Positions 32,355 to 43,832 of a DNA stretch of 64,000 bases are shown in pieces (within the stretch, counting starts at the first letter, position 1; every line of letters begins with the position of its first letter). Origin of the DNA: Coniochaeta sp. PMI_546 (taxonomy: Eukaryota > Ascomycota > Sordariomycetes > Coniochaetales > Coniochaetaceae); the NCBI GenBank assembly GCA_021432605.1, contig MU271159.1, forward strand, positions 248,001 to 312,000, read 5' to 3'. A model generated the notes under the pieces. The model was not told the origin of the DNA and ran no database searches. It saw only the letters and a list, made by a program, of their open reading frames with translations. The translations under genes were made by a program, and so were the position numbers.

Positions 32355-34263
32355 GGTTCATTACATGCTTGGGTAGATAGGATCTATTAAAAATTCACCC
32401 GGATATGGTAGCAATAGGAGGTCTAGACTTCGTTACAATGCTTCAGCTTACGCTATACCTGACCCAGGTTAAACCCAAAACAGTTCACATTGAACGTATA
32501 GGCTCGTGTGCCATGCGATTGCCGGTGGCTTTAGTACCATAGCAAAAGTCTTGGGTCCTTCGAATATCGTTTGGCACCAGCAACCGCTGCTTCGGGCTTT
32601 CATTCTTACACTCCAGCCCATGGATATGCTCTGACAGACGCATACCGGCGCCATTCTTCCCAGCCCTTCCTTTCCGATCACAATGGCAACCCAATGAGCC
32701 CTCTCTCGTGCGAGCGGCGTCGAAAGTTGGTCTCGCACATCCGCTTGCAGGAACGCTACGTTGAATGTAACAGCTCCTGCTGGTAGGGGAGAAGCAAGAT
32801 GACAAATAGCACCATGTACAGTACTACCAACAAAAAGCTGTATAACAAACTTTGAAATCAGTCCTGTCATGAGCTTCTATCAGAAGTTCACTCCTCCGTG
32901 CCCATTTGCTTATCAACCATTGCTATAATTGTTACTTGTTGGACTCAACAATGTTTAGTCTCTTATATAGCCCAGGCGTTTTCCAGGTCGTCCTCGTGTC
33001 CCAAGGTGTCGAGGCCGCTTCAAATGGCGGGTCTCCAGCCGAATCCGGCGTGGCAGAACACCCTCGTCTCGCTTTTAGGGGTAGACCTAGGTACTCTAGT
33101 GTCAATTGTGCCGATTTAGTTCTCACTGATCACTTCCGTGAAAATATCACCCCATGTGTTACGATAATGGGGAAATAGCTCCAGACAATCGAGTGGCTTA
33201 TCAGTTGATATCTTAATTCGTTCAGCACAATAGTATTCTCCAATATTAACAAGTTCTGAACATCATATTATAATACTATAACACCAAAGATTCTAGCGAG
33301 AGCAAAACTAACTTTCTACTTCTATGAATCCGCTACCGTTGGAATCATTGCGCTCGGTCAAAAATTGGTGGTATTATTATCACGCCAACTACCAAGAGGT
33401 TGAGATACTCGATGTTTAAAGTTTTTCGCAACGATGCTATCACCGCTGCCGTGATTGACATCGGCAGGCACCGCCTCGTGAAACGATTTACCTCAGTGTT
33501 TGCCTCAAGAAGATTAAGCGACTGGTTTCTCGCGGCGATCGGATTCGGGTTCCTTACTGTTTTCTGACTTTAGTGACTTGCTCTTATGTACGTTGACATG
33601 TAATTAGAGGTATGATGTGTATAAAGAGTGACTATAACAAAAGAGCCTGAGCTCCGCCTCACTGCTGACGAAAATGTACCGGTCATGCTCCTATGTGCTG
33701 CATATTCACAGCGTAGCCACGACTGTGCATGGATCACCCAGATTTTTCTCATTGCTGATCCAATTCGATTGTCAGTCGGAGTCGGTACGGTGGTGCGGAC
33801 TATAGTGTGGCAAATGCACTTCATTGAATTACAAGAGAGCCAATCATGCCAAAGCAGTGGTCGGCAGCGGCGAAATTGTGGATATATCGGAGCTGTGTTT
33901 AGCTTAGCGATAAGCGTATAACTCGCGTATACACTGCAACGGGCAGCGTATAGGTGCCTCTCATGGTAGTAAGGGGCTATGCTCCGAGGATTTGTTTACT
34001 GAGCCAAGGTCGTCGTGCAATGACTCCATTAGAAATCATCACAAGGCCTCTTGGCACGAACATGACGACGTGGGTGTCTTCCGAGTAGCTGCGAAGTTCG
34101 AACTCGGAAGGACTATAAAGTCATCGATCCTCTCATCAATGGATAGGTATCAGTCACATCATTCAATCACCAGACCTAGATTAAGACAAACAGCACTAGG
34201 AGAAACATCACACAAATCAACTATAGGAAACGATACTGCTTCTTCACCACTTCATCCAAGATA
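32355..34263. other. 1.9 kb intergenic, no gene supported
   Basis: Overlapping minus-strand open frames at 32469-32870 are ambiguous and lack homology. 33200-33600 is AT-rich. Nothing else can be supported. Confidence 0.45.
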
Positions 34264-35041
34264 ATGACCCTCACTTCCATCACCACTGCCATCTTGGCAT
34301 TGTCGTCTATAGCGGTGGCAGCTCCCCAGAGGATGGTCATCCGAGATGCCGACTCTAAACAAACTTCACCGGAGCTCAGCGTAACCGCCCAGCTGCAACT
34401 AGCCGACACGTAGGTACCTCAACTCATCATGTCACTCTCCCCTTACATTCAGTATCTAATCAAGCCCCCCCAGAGCCATCGACCGCTACGCCCTCCTCAA
34501 AGACTCAGACTTCGTCTTCGACTACAGCAAGTCCGTCACAGGGATGGCCAACCGCAAGTCCTTCCCAGCCCTGGTCGGCACAGGTGGCAGCATGGCCGTG
34601 GCAACCTTCCCGCCCTGCGGCATAGCGGCCCTGCACGTGCACCCGCGTAGCTCCGAGCTCTTCGTCGTCGTCTCGGGCCGCATATACACCGAGATGACCC
34701 CCGAGTCCGGCGTCGTGACAGCCAACGGGACACAGCGCGTGATTCGCACCGAGCTGCATCCCAACCAGATGACAGTCTTCCCCCAGGGATCGTATCACAC
34801 GCAGATCAACCCGGACTGCACACCGGCATTGACGGTAGCGAGTTTCAACTCGGAGGATCCAGGCGCAGGGTTGACAGCACCGGGACTGTTTGCGTTGAGT
34901 GATGATTTCGCTGTTCCAACCTTTGGACAGGCCTTTGATGGGGAGGATATTGATAGGATAAGGCATCTGTTGCCGCAACAGGCTATCTTTACTGTTGAGA
35001 CCTGTTTGAAGTCTTGTGGGATTAAGAAAAGGGGGTCGTGA
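34264..35041 (+). CDS. Secreted cupin (germin / spherulin-1-like)
   Basis: Exons 34264-34409 and 34474-35041 joined by a 64-bp GTAGGT...CCCCAG intron (237 aa). A signal peptide (MTLTSITTAILALSSIAVAA) precedes a short pro-like segment. The cupin domain holds the germin-type first motif GIAALHVHPRSSELFVVVSG, with two His and a Glu as metal ligands, and the second motif with FPQGSYHTQINP, whose His is the fourth ligand. The C-terminus (LPQQAIFTVETCLKSCG) matches spherulin-type proteins. Related fungal proteins are extracellular metal-binding cupins with stress or encystment roles; some germins are Mn oxalate oxidases or superoxide dismutases. The activity here is not known. Confidence 0.9.
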
Positions 35042-35888
35042 GGCATTAGGGGCATCTTGGGGAATGACTGGAGTTTCAACGAATTGAGCCGGGTCTTGTG
35101 AGAGCGCGTCATGTCTTCGAGGGTTGTATAGTAGCCATTTATCTAGAGAGAGTTTAAATAGACTGGAGGGAAAATTCCCTTCGTGGATATCATACATGCC
35201 TTACACTTGAGCCATGTATTCACCAGAATCTCGTGTTCGAACATGGACAAGTGGAACCTACCAATCATAACGATACCTACTGCTAGTGTGCAGCAAATCA
35301 AGAGTCCTCCGGAACACACCCCTCCCTTCCAGGCGCATGACTTGCATTTGTGTTGTAACCACTACCCTCCGCTTCACCGCCGTAGGTTGTTTCATCTATG
35401 GTGCCTCAGTACTGATGTCTAGTCGTCGTGCCTTTCGTGACTGATTGCGGCACCAGAAGAAGACGCTTGAAACGGATGGGAGCAAGACGGCGACAGGGTA
35501 ATGACGGCACCACAACTGCAGTCCGATTCTCAAGGATCACCAGGGGCAGTAGTAGCCAGTGCCTGTACTGGTGACGGGGCCGCGAGTGGGATGGCGACAA
35601 TAGTCATTGGCGCAATGCAGAATCATGCATGAATGCTGGTCGAAACCCACACTGGAGATGAGGTGAAGACCCTTCCGGAAACGGCAGTGAAGAGATTGTG
35701 TTTTGCGCCAGTTTTTCGTAATACCGTTTTGCGACATTGACTGGCGCAAGGCTGTCGAGTTCCGTGATTAAGATCTTGATGACGCCGACATGATGATAAG
35801 ACCTTGCTTTCCTCCCGCGAATCAACGTCGACTATCACACGAAGGTGCTATAATCTGCGGCAGTGATTCTGAAGCTTTGACTCTGCTG
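35042..35888. other. intergenic
   Basis: Spacer between the cupin gene and the 3' end of the Rho-like gene; the minus-strand open frames in it are unconvincing. Confidence 0.5.
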
Positions 35889-36769
35889 CTACTTTGGAGC
35901 AATCCCAAACAGACTCCGGAAGCGGCTACGCCTCTTCCTCTTTTCAGGCATGGTAAGCGCCAGTCTAGTGGCCGCCTCGAAAGCCGCCCTTACACCCTCA
36001 TTCGTCTTGGCCGAAGTTTCGTAGTACCCAGACGCGCCGATCTTCTTGGAGACGTCGTATCCCTTCAGAAAAGTGGTTAGCCATCAGTGCCGGCCGATCG
36101 GTACCCCCGGGGGCATGATTTTGGATTCTTACCTCATCCCAGGTCACTGGGTGCTGGCCATACTTCCTCAGATCGTCGATCGTGGCGGGATCGTCTCGGA
36201 GGTCCTTCCTAGTTCCAACTAGAATATACGGCACATTGAGACAAAAGTGTTGAACTTCGGAAATCCACTATCTGCTTGTTAGCGTCCAGGCTGTCCTCAT
36301 CTGCACAAGGAGATCGAGGAGAGCAGGTCTAGGCGCGCACCTTTTCTTGGATATTGTCCAGCGAGTCGGGCCAGTCGATCCCAAAACAAATCATTACAAC
36401 ATGTGTGTCGGGGTACGACAGAGGTCGCAGCCGATCATAGTCATCCATCCCCGAAGTATCCCAAAGAGCGAGCTCGACATGCTTCCCGTCGACCTCAACA
36501 TCCGCGACGTAGTTTTCGAACGTTGTGGGGAACCAGACCTAACAGAGTCAGAAAATTGGTTTGCCAAGTTGGCCACATTAGGTTATGTTACCTCTGGAAA
36601 GGTGCCCTTAGAGAAAACACTATGCAAGGCGAGTAGAGTAAATCAGCAGTTATCTCCACTCTAGACCTCTGTCCCTGAAGAGCACGTACATGAGGAGGGG
36701 AGTTTTGCCGACGCAATCCCCAACAATCACTAGTTTTCTCCGAATCTCGTTTGTGGCGGGTGATGCCAT
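35889..36769 (-). CDS. Atypical Rho1-like small GTPase (possibly the C-terminal part of a fusion)
   Basis: Exons 36769-36690, 36619-36592 (28 bp), 36538-36341, 36267-36133 and 36062-35889 give 204 aa with all four introns in phase. The text follows fungal Rho1 closely ([64 protein letters not shown]). Oddities: the P-loop reads GDCVGKT and is one residue shorter than GDGACGKT; switch II is DTSGMDD instead of DTAGQED, so the catalytic Gln is replaced by Met67; the base-binding motif is GTRKD instead of GCKKD; and the C-terminus ends [15 protein letters not shown] with no CaaX cysteine. It keeps the Rho effector region. It probably binds or cycles nucleotide abnormally and is not prenylated. 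It may be spliced to the upstream domain (see that entry). Confidence 0.8.
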
Positions 36770-36818
36770 GGCATGCGGAGCCCCAGGCGTGGGAGTCCGC
36801 GTTTCATCTAGGGATCAA

Positions 36819-38474
36819 TCAGCTCAGTTCACTTGAGTAGCTTTTGAACAGGGAATGCTCAGTTCTACCTTTGCCTGGTACGACTTGCGTATCCGATGAT
36901 GATCCCGTCGTTGAGTTTATTCCTAGCTGCTCCATGATTCTTGTCAAAGGGGAAGAGTCTTCATATGATACAATAGCACTTCTACTTGTGTTCGTCGATG
37001 GGGGTGGGGAATCGTCCGGATCCCCTAAGATAAAAGGTTCGTGAGGAGCCATCGGGGGATCCGGTTCTGGCAGCTCGACGCTCGGTACAGCGTGATGCTT
37101 TTCTGTCAAGACGACTGTCGTAGGTGGCGACACAGCGCTAGAAAATGCCGATGTAGATGGCATTGATGCGACGTTGAAAGGGTCGTATTCACCCAGGGCC
37201 AAAGCCCCAGACCCGGTGAACTCCATTATGTTGGTAGTAGGGACGATATTGTCGTCAGCGGTATTGGAAGCGCCTGGATCAGAGGTTTGCGGATCCGAGC
37301 TCGATTTCGGTAATCCAGCGTGTGCTTGATACAGTCTTGGCAGAAGATCAGGCGCTGATAGATCCAGACCGGTTTGCGAGGCGAATGTTTTGACGAATCC
37401 CACAAAGCTCGGCGGGTATGGTGCAATAGAAGGGGGTTCTATGGGGGAAAACGAAGGCGGGTTTATGGCTGATGGTAATAAGCTGACGCTGTGATCTAAT
37501 TCGCTGGATGATCTATCAGGATGTTCTAGCTGAGGCGAGCTTGGTGGAGGGGCAGAAGTCTGTGTTGTAACCTTGATAGTCGCTTGATCGCCCGTGCTAC
37601 TACTTCTCGCCGCAAGGGCGGATTCAGGGACTACATCAACGGCGAGTGATGGATCCAGAAGGTCGTCATTTCCGTCACTGGGCTGAGTAGGTGGTTGTCT
37701 CGTGGTTCCTCCAGGCTGAGGTTCTGATGTCCCCTCAGTATGACGGAGATCCTCATGGCTGGACTTCGGTGAGGCTTTGGGAGAAGGTCTCGGCGAAGGC
37801 CTCGGGGATGATACATGGGAACCCTCATCCGAGTCCCACACGACATCGTTGCAGACGGTCTCAGCATACGAGGTGAGACCGTCAAGATACTGTTCCAACA
37901 TATAGTTCTGGCCTCTAGTAGCCGACGGTATGTCCCCGGCTGCAACAATAGCCCGCAGTCTCGTCAGCTCAGCCATGATATGTGGGATCTGGCTGGTGTC
38001 CTGCTTGATGTCGCGAACGTCGGCTCGGACGGCTGTAGTATCCTCCTTGATTGCCTTGGATAGAGACACGGAGACCAGCTCGAGCACCAGGCTCAGGGAA
38101 CCCCGGTGAGCCTCGAGAGACATGCGCAGTCCGGCGACCTCGGCCTTCCCGAACATAACCCATTTCGCAGCCCCAGCCTTGCCGGCATGTTTCTGGAGGA
38201 CTTTGTTGATACTTTCGAGGACAGCGGAGCAGTTTTTAATAATGGACAGGATTTGGTTTTGAAGGGATTCGGGTAGGATTCTGTCATCGCTGACATCGGT
38301 GTCGTCTTTGAGAAGTTCGAGGACGAGCTGTAGTTGCGTTAGCTCCCCCGAGATGGACGTCAGGTCAGTGCGCGCATCGCGGCAGCCTCGAATAAAAGTG
38401 GTGATAGCCAGCGACGTCTTGCCAGCGGCGCCTAAGAGCGCCAAGCAGGCTGTTGTGATGGACAGTGGATCCAT
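36819..38474 (-). CDS. Fungal STAND-type N-terminal (HeLo-like_N) domain protein
   Basis: Open frame of 551 aa starting MDPLSITTACLALLG at 38474. Residues 1-180 are the fungal STAND N-terminal domain (CLALLGAAGKTSLAITTFI, then TSISGELTQLQLVLELL), with the helical bundle continuing to about 210. The rest is long, disordered and Ser/Pro-rich, with SPRPSPRPSPKASPK repeats. As a single exon it stops at 36819, only 50 bp before the Rho-like ATG on the same strand. An alternative is an intron 36868-36808 (GTAGAA...CTAG, 61 bp). It would remove the stop and join in frame via [17 protein letters not shown] to the Rho GTPase, for a 752-residue protein of six exons. I consider the fusion about as likely as two genes. 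HeLo-like domains in fungi act in cell-death signalling. Confidence 0.8.
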   Translation of the reverse strand: MDPLSITTACLALLGAAGKTSLAITTFIRGCRDARTDLTSISGELTQLQLVLELLKDDTDVSDDRILPESLQNQILSIIKNCSAVLESINKVLQKHAGKAGAAKWVMFGKAEVAGLRMSLEAHRGSLSLVLELVSVSLSKAIKEDTTAVRADVRDIKQDTSQIPHIMAELTRLRAIVAAGDIPSATRGQNYMLEQYLDGLTSYAETVCNDVVWDSDEGSHVSSPRPSPRPSPKASPKSSHEDLRHTEGTSEPQPGGTTRQPPTQPSDGNDDLLDPSLAVDVVPESALAARSSSTGDQATIKVTTQTSAPPPSSPQLEHPDRSSSELDHSVSLLPSAINPPSFSPIEPPSIAPYPPSFVGFVKTFASQTGLDLSAPDLLPRLYQAHAGLPKSSSDPQTSDPGASNTADDNIVPTTNIMEFTGSGALALGEYDPFNVASMPSTSAFSSAVSPPTTVVLTEKHHAVPSVELPEPDPPMAPHEPFILGDPDDSPPPSTNTSRSAIVSYEDSSPLTRIMEQLGINSTTGSSSDTQVVPGKGRTEHSLFKSYSSELS

Positions 38475-39021
38475 GCGACCGTTTAATCACGGCGGGCCGC
38501 TCTGGAAAGGGGAGCACCGCGCGAAGGACGCGAAGATACGAGACATTTGCGAGGTGAAGTTGACTGGTTGACCTGAGGTTCACTGAGCTGCGGCTGAACC
38601 GAGCGGGGTTATTCCCTGACCAACTCTTGTACCGCTTGTACATAAATCCAATGGCGGCTAACCGGAAATAGCAGTTGATAATTCATCATTAAGTTTAGAC
38701 AACTTGGAGACAATTGCTCATTTGAAACTCCAACCAGGCTCGGAGTCAAAGAGCAGCATTTGCAAGCCGGTCCGGACCACAATGCCTGCAAATCGAACCT
38801 CGGCCGCCTCATCTTTCAATATAGCAGGTATCAGCTCGGTCCCGTAGCGTGGAAATAGCCATTAGTTCTGGCGATAGTTATGTGAGTGCTCTTAGGAGGG
38901 GAGGCACGTCAGGACATATGATTGTCTATGTAAGTGTATATCAGTTATAGCAGAAACAGTCTGCTGTCGCTCCCGTCCCTTTTGAGCTACGTACATGGTT
39001 ACGCTAAATAACATCAGTCTT
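38475..39021. other. intergenic
   Basis: Holds the promoter of the HeLo-like_N gene. Short open frames only. Confidence 0.5.
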
Positions 39022-40599
39022 TCACCAATGGATATGGCTGACCCCAACACCGATCGGTACCGTCAGTCTTGGGTGCATCCAGTCAAACAATTCAATATAC
39101 GGAACGTTGTCCATAGTCCCCTGTTAACGGTGCCACATCGGTTAGCAGGCATCATAGTCAATCCCTAGAACGAGGATTTACATGTGCACTTACCGGCAGA
39201 GTCGCCACCCCTTTAGTATGGACGCTTTGCAAAATCTGTTTCAGAGGGACCGCATAGACAATGTCCGGTTCTCCCAATGCAACAATCTGATAGCATGCCT
39301 CGAGGCCATTGCTGGTTTTCTCAAGAATCCATGCTCCGATGTCTCGGGGGTGAAGACCTGTAGCGCTATCAGCCAACTAGGGAACTACTCGCACCGACGG
39401 ATCAATGACCACGTAGACTCACGGGAACCTGGTAGTAGTTGAAACTGTCTCGACATGGAAGGACCAATGGTATACGGAACCTCAATCCACGCCATCGGTA
39501 AATCCAGCAACGTGCACCGTGGCAAGGCCTCAAACCCCTCCGCCGTTGCGACATACAATACGCTTCCTGGCGTGGGCTCGGTCTCGGACAAAGTGATGAC
39601 CTCCCCGGATGACAATGTGTTAGCAGACGGGTAGTTGGCTTCATCGTCGAGGTTTACCAGACACCATGGAATACCCCGCATGCTGGTTGGATAGTCGAGC
39701 CTGATAGGTATCTCGCCGCCTAGGTCTGTTGCCGCGGAGCCGCCATCCTGGTAATGGTCTGCAGGAATTGGGTCCAGTTCGTCGCTGATAATAGCGGGAT
39801 CCGAGGCATGCAAAGGGTCCAGTAGAACCTCTCCTCGGCCCCTGTCGATGACCGGAGCCTGGAAGGGCTCCCGCCAATGACCTTGCCCCTGGGCTTCTTG
39901 AGAGTGGTCTTTTGTTGCCGGGAGTCCATCCCACACCGTGCAGAGCGTGAGGGCATGGTGTCGCCGAATACCGTGCTCGTCAATAGAGACAATGGTGCCG
40001 CCTATTGTGGCCGTGGAGCCGGAGTGGTTGGGATCTGAGGATATGTACAATGCGCCTGTGAGAGTGAATTGATTGTTACCGGTGACCTTGGAGGCCCGGA
40101 TGTTGCCATGGGCCGATAGGAAGCGGCCGAACCGCATACGCGGAGCAATGGCAAATAAGAAGCGGTCGGTAGACGGATCGAGAGGCCGCAAGTCAGGTCT
40201 TGGATGTTGCAAATAGTGCCGGATTTTGTGCTTGAATTTCTCCGTCATACTTTCGTAGCCGATTAGCAAGCCCCAATTCCCTCCACCACTGATGTCTTCA
40301 AAGTAAACCAAGGACAAGGAGAAGCCTGGGCGAGGTCTCTGGCCGGCCATCGCCAAATGCAGAATGAGACCGTGTTTGTTGATGAAGGCATCATAAAGCT
40401 CGCGCACTTCAGAACTTGGCGACCGGTGCATAATCTGAACGTGGTCTTCATCTGACAATGCCATTTCAGAGGCTGTTGAATCGAGAGGATGTTGTGCTCC
40501 GTGATTGATACATAATTCCCGATGGCAAGAGGGCCAGCGAGAACATAGACACAAGGTCAACAGTAGTCCAGCAATCGTCAGCAATTGCCGGACCAACAT
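39022..40599 (-). CDS. Trypsin-like fold protein lacking catalytic residues (putative pseudoprotease)
   Basis: Exons 40599-39423, 39357-39194 and 39120-39022 (479 aa); the introns are GTGAGT...ACAG and GTAAGT...ACAG, all in phase. The N-terminus is hydrophobic (MLVRQLLTIAGLLLTLCLC), so the protein is secreted or membrane-anchored. The layout resembles a large unannotated fungal family with a chymotrypsin-like core: STATIGGTIVSIDEHG corresponds to the 'C-IGG-I-V-' strand before the catalytic His, and RLHPRDIGAWILE to the 'RGDSGSWV' serine loop. Here the positions read ALTLCT and RDIGAW, so the His and Ser appear lost. The end of exon 2 (DIVYAVPLKQIL) also fits that family. The family link is my inference. 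The enzyme would be inactive and could serve as a binding or decoy protein. Confidence 0.6.
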
Positions 40600-41383
40600 T
40601 GAAGATGTCCGGAATTGACACGCTCTTTTTAAAACGTAAGTCTAGACTGTAGGCATAGAATTAGATCTAGACCAAACGCGCGCAGATAGGGACCGAGGTG
40701 GTTGTGAAAAGAATATTGCCTGTACACATGCGTGAAATGAATTTCGCCCAGGCAACAGCAATCCACCACAATCTTGTTGGCTTACATAAAATAACAACAT
40801 CAAGTTGGTCTCAGGGGTTCGTTCCCTCGCTAGATACTACCTAGAAAGGCTTGGCAAAGGTCGAATACAATCCCTAACCCTTTCAAGGAGGTCTCTTAAT
40901 AATCAATGACAGCTCGGGCTGGATCCCACTCGCGTTCTACGTCTGTGAAGCCGCTCAAACGGTGGAATAGCCGATAAGTTGCACTGGATTTCAAATTTCA
41001 CGTCGTGAGAAAAAATTTCAATCCAAGTAGCTTTGCCATGATTTCGATCCCGCGTCATGTGCACGTCTCTGATCATTGTCTACTCTGGTATGTAAACATA
41101 GGTGTCCCAAGGAAAGTCCATCAAACTGCGCTAGCATACGATGAGGGGGGAGCTGCAGCTTTTATGTCAAGGAAGTGATGACTACGCGTACCTAAACCGC
41201 GTGCGGACTGTCCAGGCGTCATCACAAAGTCACGTTTCATGAATAAAAGCAAGGTAGACTTCAGAGTTCGTATCGGAACATTTGGGGAGAATACCACTGG
41301 TCAATCGCTTCCTAGCGTCGACACAGGTGAGGATTCGGACTAAGACACACACTGCATACAGATAACCAAAACTGCCGCTCGCT
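40600..41383. other. intergenic
   Basis: No gene; it holds the 5' flank of the trypsin-like gene and the 3' flank of the DUF3431 gene. Confidence 0.5.
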
Positions 41384-42154
41384 TCACGTCGAACATTCTC
41401 TTTTGCATCCAGGGTTTTTCGGCCAACCCAGCCAATTCTTACAGGCAAACATAGGAGACCACATCCTCTCCTGGAAATATCCTATTTCGGGATTTGTTGA
41501 ATTTGCCTTTGCGAATGCTTCCAAGGCAGTGGTGTAGACCTTCCTTGGCCACCGTAAGATTGATTCTCGACGTGTGCAAAATGTTCCACCGTGCGAAGCC
41601 TTGATTGCGGGAGGATGAGGAATCCCAAGCACTTGTTTCCAATACTGACCCGGGGTCACAGATGCGAAGTCTAGGGATGCTAGCTGGCTCGGTGTCATCC
41701 ACAACGACTCCTTTGGGTCGGTCCAGTTGATCTTGTCCCAGTCCGCTGTCTGATGGAAGAGTTCCTCGTTGAATGGCGAGAAATCGCCGGGCTCGAGGTC
41801 CAAGCATACTTCTAACATCTGCTTCGGGTCATTGACCGCAGGGGCGAGGATGTCCCAAGGATCAGCCTGCGAAAAGATATTGTATTCGGGGAGGTTGTCG
41901 TAGTGCGTTGAGATGTAGTATAACCAGGTCTCGCCCTCGCGTCCCTTGTTGGGTCTCTTCTCGTAGGACAGGAAGGTATCGCGATTGACCGTGTCGTTCG
42001 CCGCCGCGATATCACCTTTGTCGTAAACGCGGGTAATTGGGGCATATTCGGCCCAAATATCGATATTCTCGCGGAAGCGCGCCAGTACGATATTGACGTT
42101 AGACAGGAGAGGTGGGGGATTAGGGAATCCTGACGCGATTGATAGAGTGCTCAT
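41384..42154 (-). CDS. DUF3431 family protein
   Basis: Single exon, 256 aa from the ATG at 42154 (the frame stays open further upstream but without an ATG). Typical features of the family are visible: VNIVLARFRENIDIWAEY near the start; the conserved NKGREGETWLYYISTHYDNL block; GDFSPFNEELFHQT; GTFCTRRESILRWPRKVYTT; and the WSPMFACKNW end. In fungi these proteins are usually secreted or type II membrane proteins of unknown activity with a glycosyltransferase-like look. No signal sequence is present in this frame, so an upstream leader exon may have been missed. Confidence 0.83.
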   Translation of the reverse strand: MSTLSIASGFPNPPPLLSNVNIVLARFRENIDIWAEYAPITRVYDKGDIAAANDTVNRDTFLSYEKRPNKGREGETWLYYISTHYDNLPEYNIFSQADPWDILAPAVNDPKQMLEVCLDLEPGDFSPFNEELFHQTADWDKINWTDPKESLWMTPSQLASLDFASVTPGQYWKQVLGIPHPPAIKASHGGTFCTRRESILRWPRKVYTTALEAFAKANSTNPEIGYFQERMWSPMFACKNWLGWPKNPGCKRECST

Positions 42155-43832
42155 TGTCGGCTCGTCCTCAATTCTCTTGTATCGTGACAACCAGGCGGCA
42201 AGAAACGAAGCTGCGTGATTGTGTGAGTTTTGGTAGGGAACGGGGAGATTTTGAGTTAGAAATAGCTTTTACTTAAGTCTCAGAAGTGCGGACACAGATA
42301 ACCATGTCAATACCCTTCCTACATCTGACATGAGCCGGGCATTAATACTCATCGACCTGCCACAATATGCACTGACAAAGCAAGCCAACATGCCTGTCCT
42401 GGTTGTTATTGATCTTTGTCTCGTAAGATTCTTGGAGATGATTGGTTTCAATTACCATCTCGTAAGATGAGTAACGGGGATCATGAGCGGTCCGTCAGCA
42501 ATCTGACTTGCAAGTGGAAGTGAAACGCAGGGTCATCTTGGACTACGAACTATCAGTGTCCATGCCTTTGATTTTCTTTGAGCAAGGTGAGGGAACGAAA
42601 CCACAACTTCACACTTATTCTTTGCATAGTAAGACTAGACCTACTTATACCCAGTTCGACGGCAAGCTGATTTTAAGTGCACTTAAGCAAATGCTCGTCG
42701 AAAGATTATTCTTTCCTTGTTGAACGAGATGAAGATATGCAGATCGAGAGCGACCGAGGTGCACTTCGCAATCGTCATTCCGTTGCCATCTCTTGATGTG
42801 CTTGGCGATACAAGACATTGAAGTATTGCCATAGACTTTTAATCACAATCACTGCTCTATATGCTCAAAATCCGGTGAGATACATTAGAAAGACGCTCGG
42901 GTATAGTGCTGCAGCTCCGCCCTACCGTTAACAAGCCCATACCCTATCTCTCAACACAGAGTTTGCCATCATGTAAGCAAATGTTTCTAGGGACTTCTCC
43001 GAACGTTTGATGACTTTAAAGGTGCATATCTTAGATAATGAATAGGAGGAATTCGGCTTAATGTTCAGGACTTTCAAGTCCCATGCGTCGTCGAACGCAG
43101 TGGTATGAGAGTCAGGATGTGTGGCAATACTCCTTTCTTTGGAGTTGAAGCTGCAGGGCGTGTACTGACTGCGTCTACATATTTTGCACATGCTGCCATA
43201 GGGAATTGAAGAAGTCTCGTTACTAATCTAGACTATCTCGAGCATTCCTGTGTTCGCCCGTGCACTAGCTAGTATATGGACTAAACTCTACGGTGTTAAA
43301 CGCAGAACCACTCTCACAATCACGCATGCTGAACTCAATCCAGCTCAACTCAGCTTCGAGCGTCCAGACAGGTGACCGATGCAAAACATTGTAATACCTC
43401 CAGTACGAGGCTCGTTAATTTGCAGTTCCCGGTACAAGGGTATCTGGATAACACGGCATGTATATTGCTAAATATGCTTCATCCTTCTGCATCTGATGGG
43501 AGACATGATGACCAGGGGCGTTGAACTCGATCCAGTACCCCGCAAGAGATCGCCATTACAATTTCATGGGGTTGGAAATTTCAGGCATTTGACCACCAAT
43601 TGCGCCATCAGTCGTCCTCTATTCACCCGAAGCTAGGCTTGAACTGAATTGTTTTGAACCAGGTTTTGAATCCGGAAGTGAACCCTCGCATCTATGTCGC
43701 CCCGAGCCAACAGCAGTCAAAGATCCATAAGTCAGGACCGTTTCTGCTGTACTACTATCATAATCTTGTAGTGGTCTCCAGATGGAAGAAGCAGTCGGCA
43801 CTATGGTCCATATTCAAAATTCATGATCAAGT
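42155..43832. other. 1.7 kb intergenic with a tRNA-like A-box
   Basis: No gene. On the minus strand, the complement of 43596-43607 reads TGGCGCAATTGG, a perfect match to the tRNA A-box pattern and like the D-arm of tRNA-Ile. A weak B-box-like sequence lies at 43520-43533, but no acceptor stem pairs up. Probably chance or a tRNA relic. Confidence 0.35.

Noticed and set aside
32469-32870. 133-aa minus-strand open frame
   Set aside because: Two overlapping frames are both open here and neither resembles a protein family.
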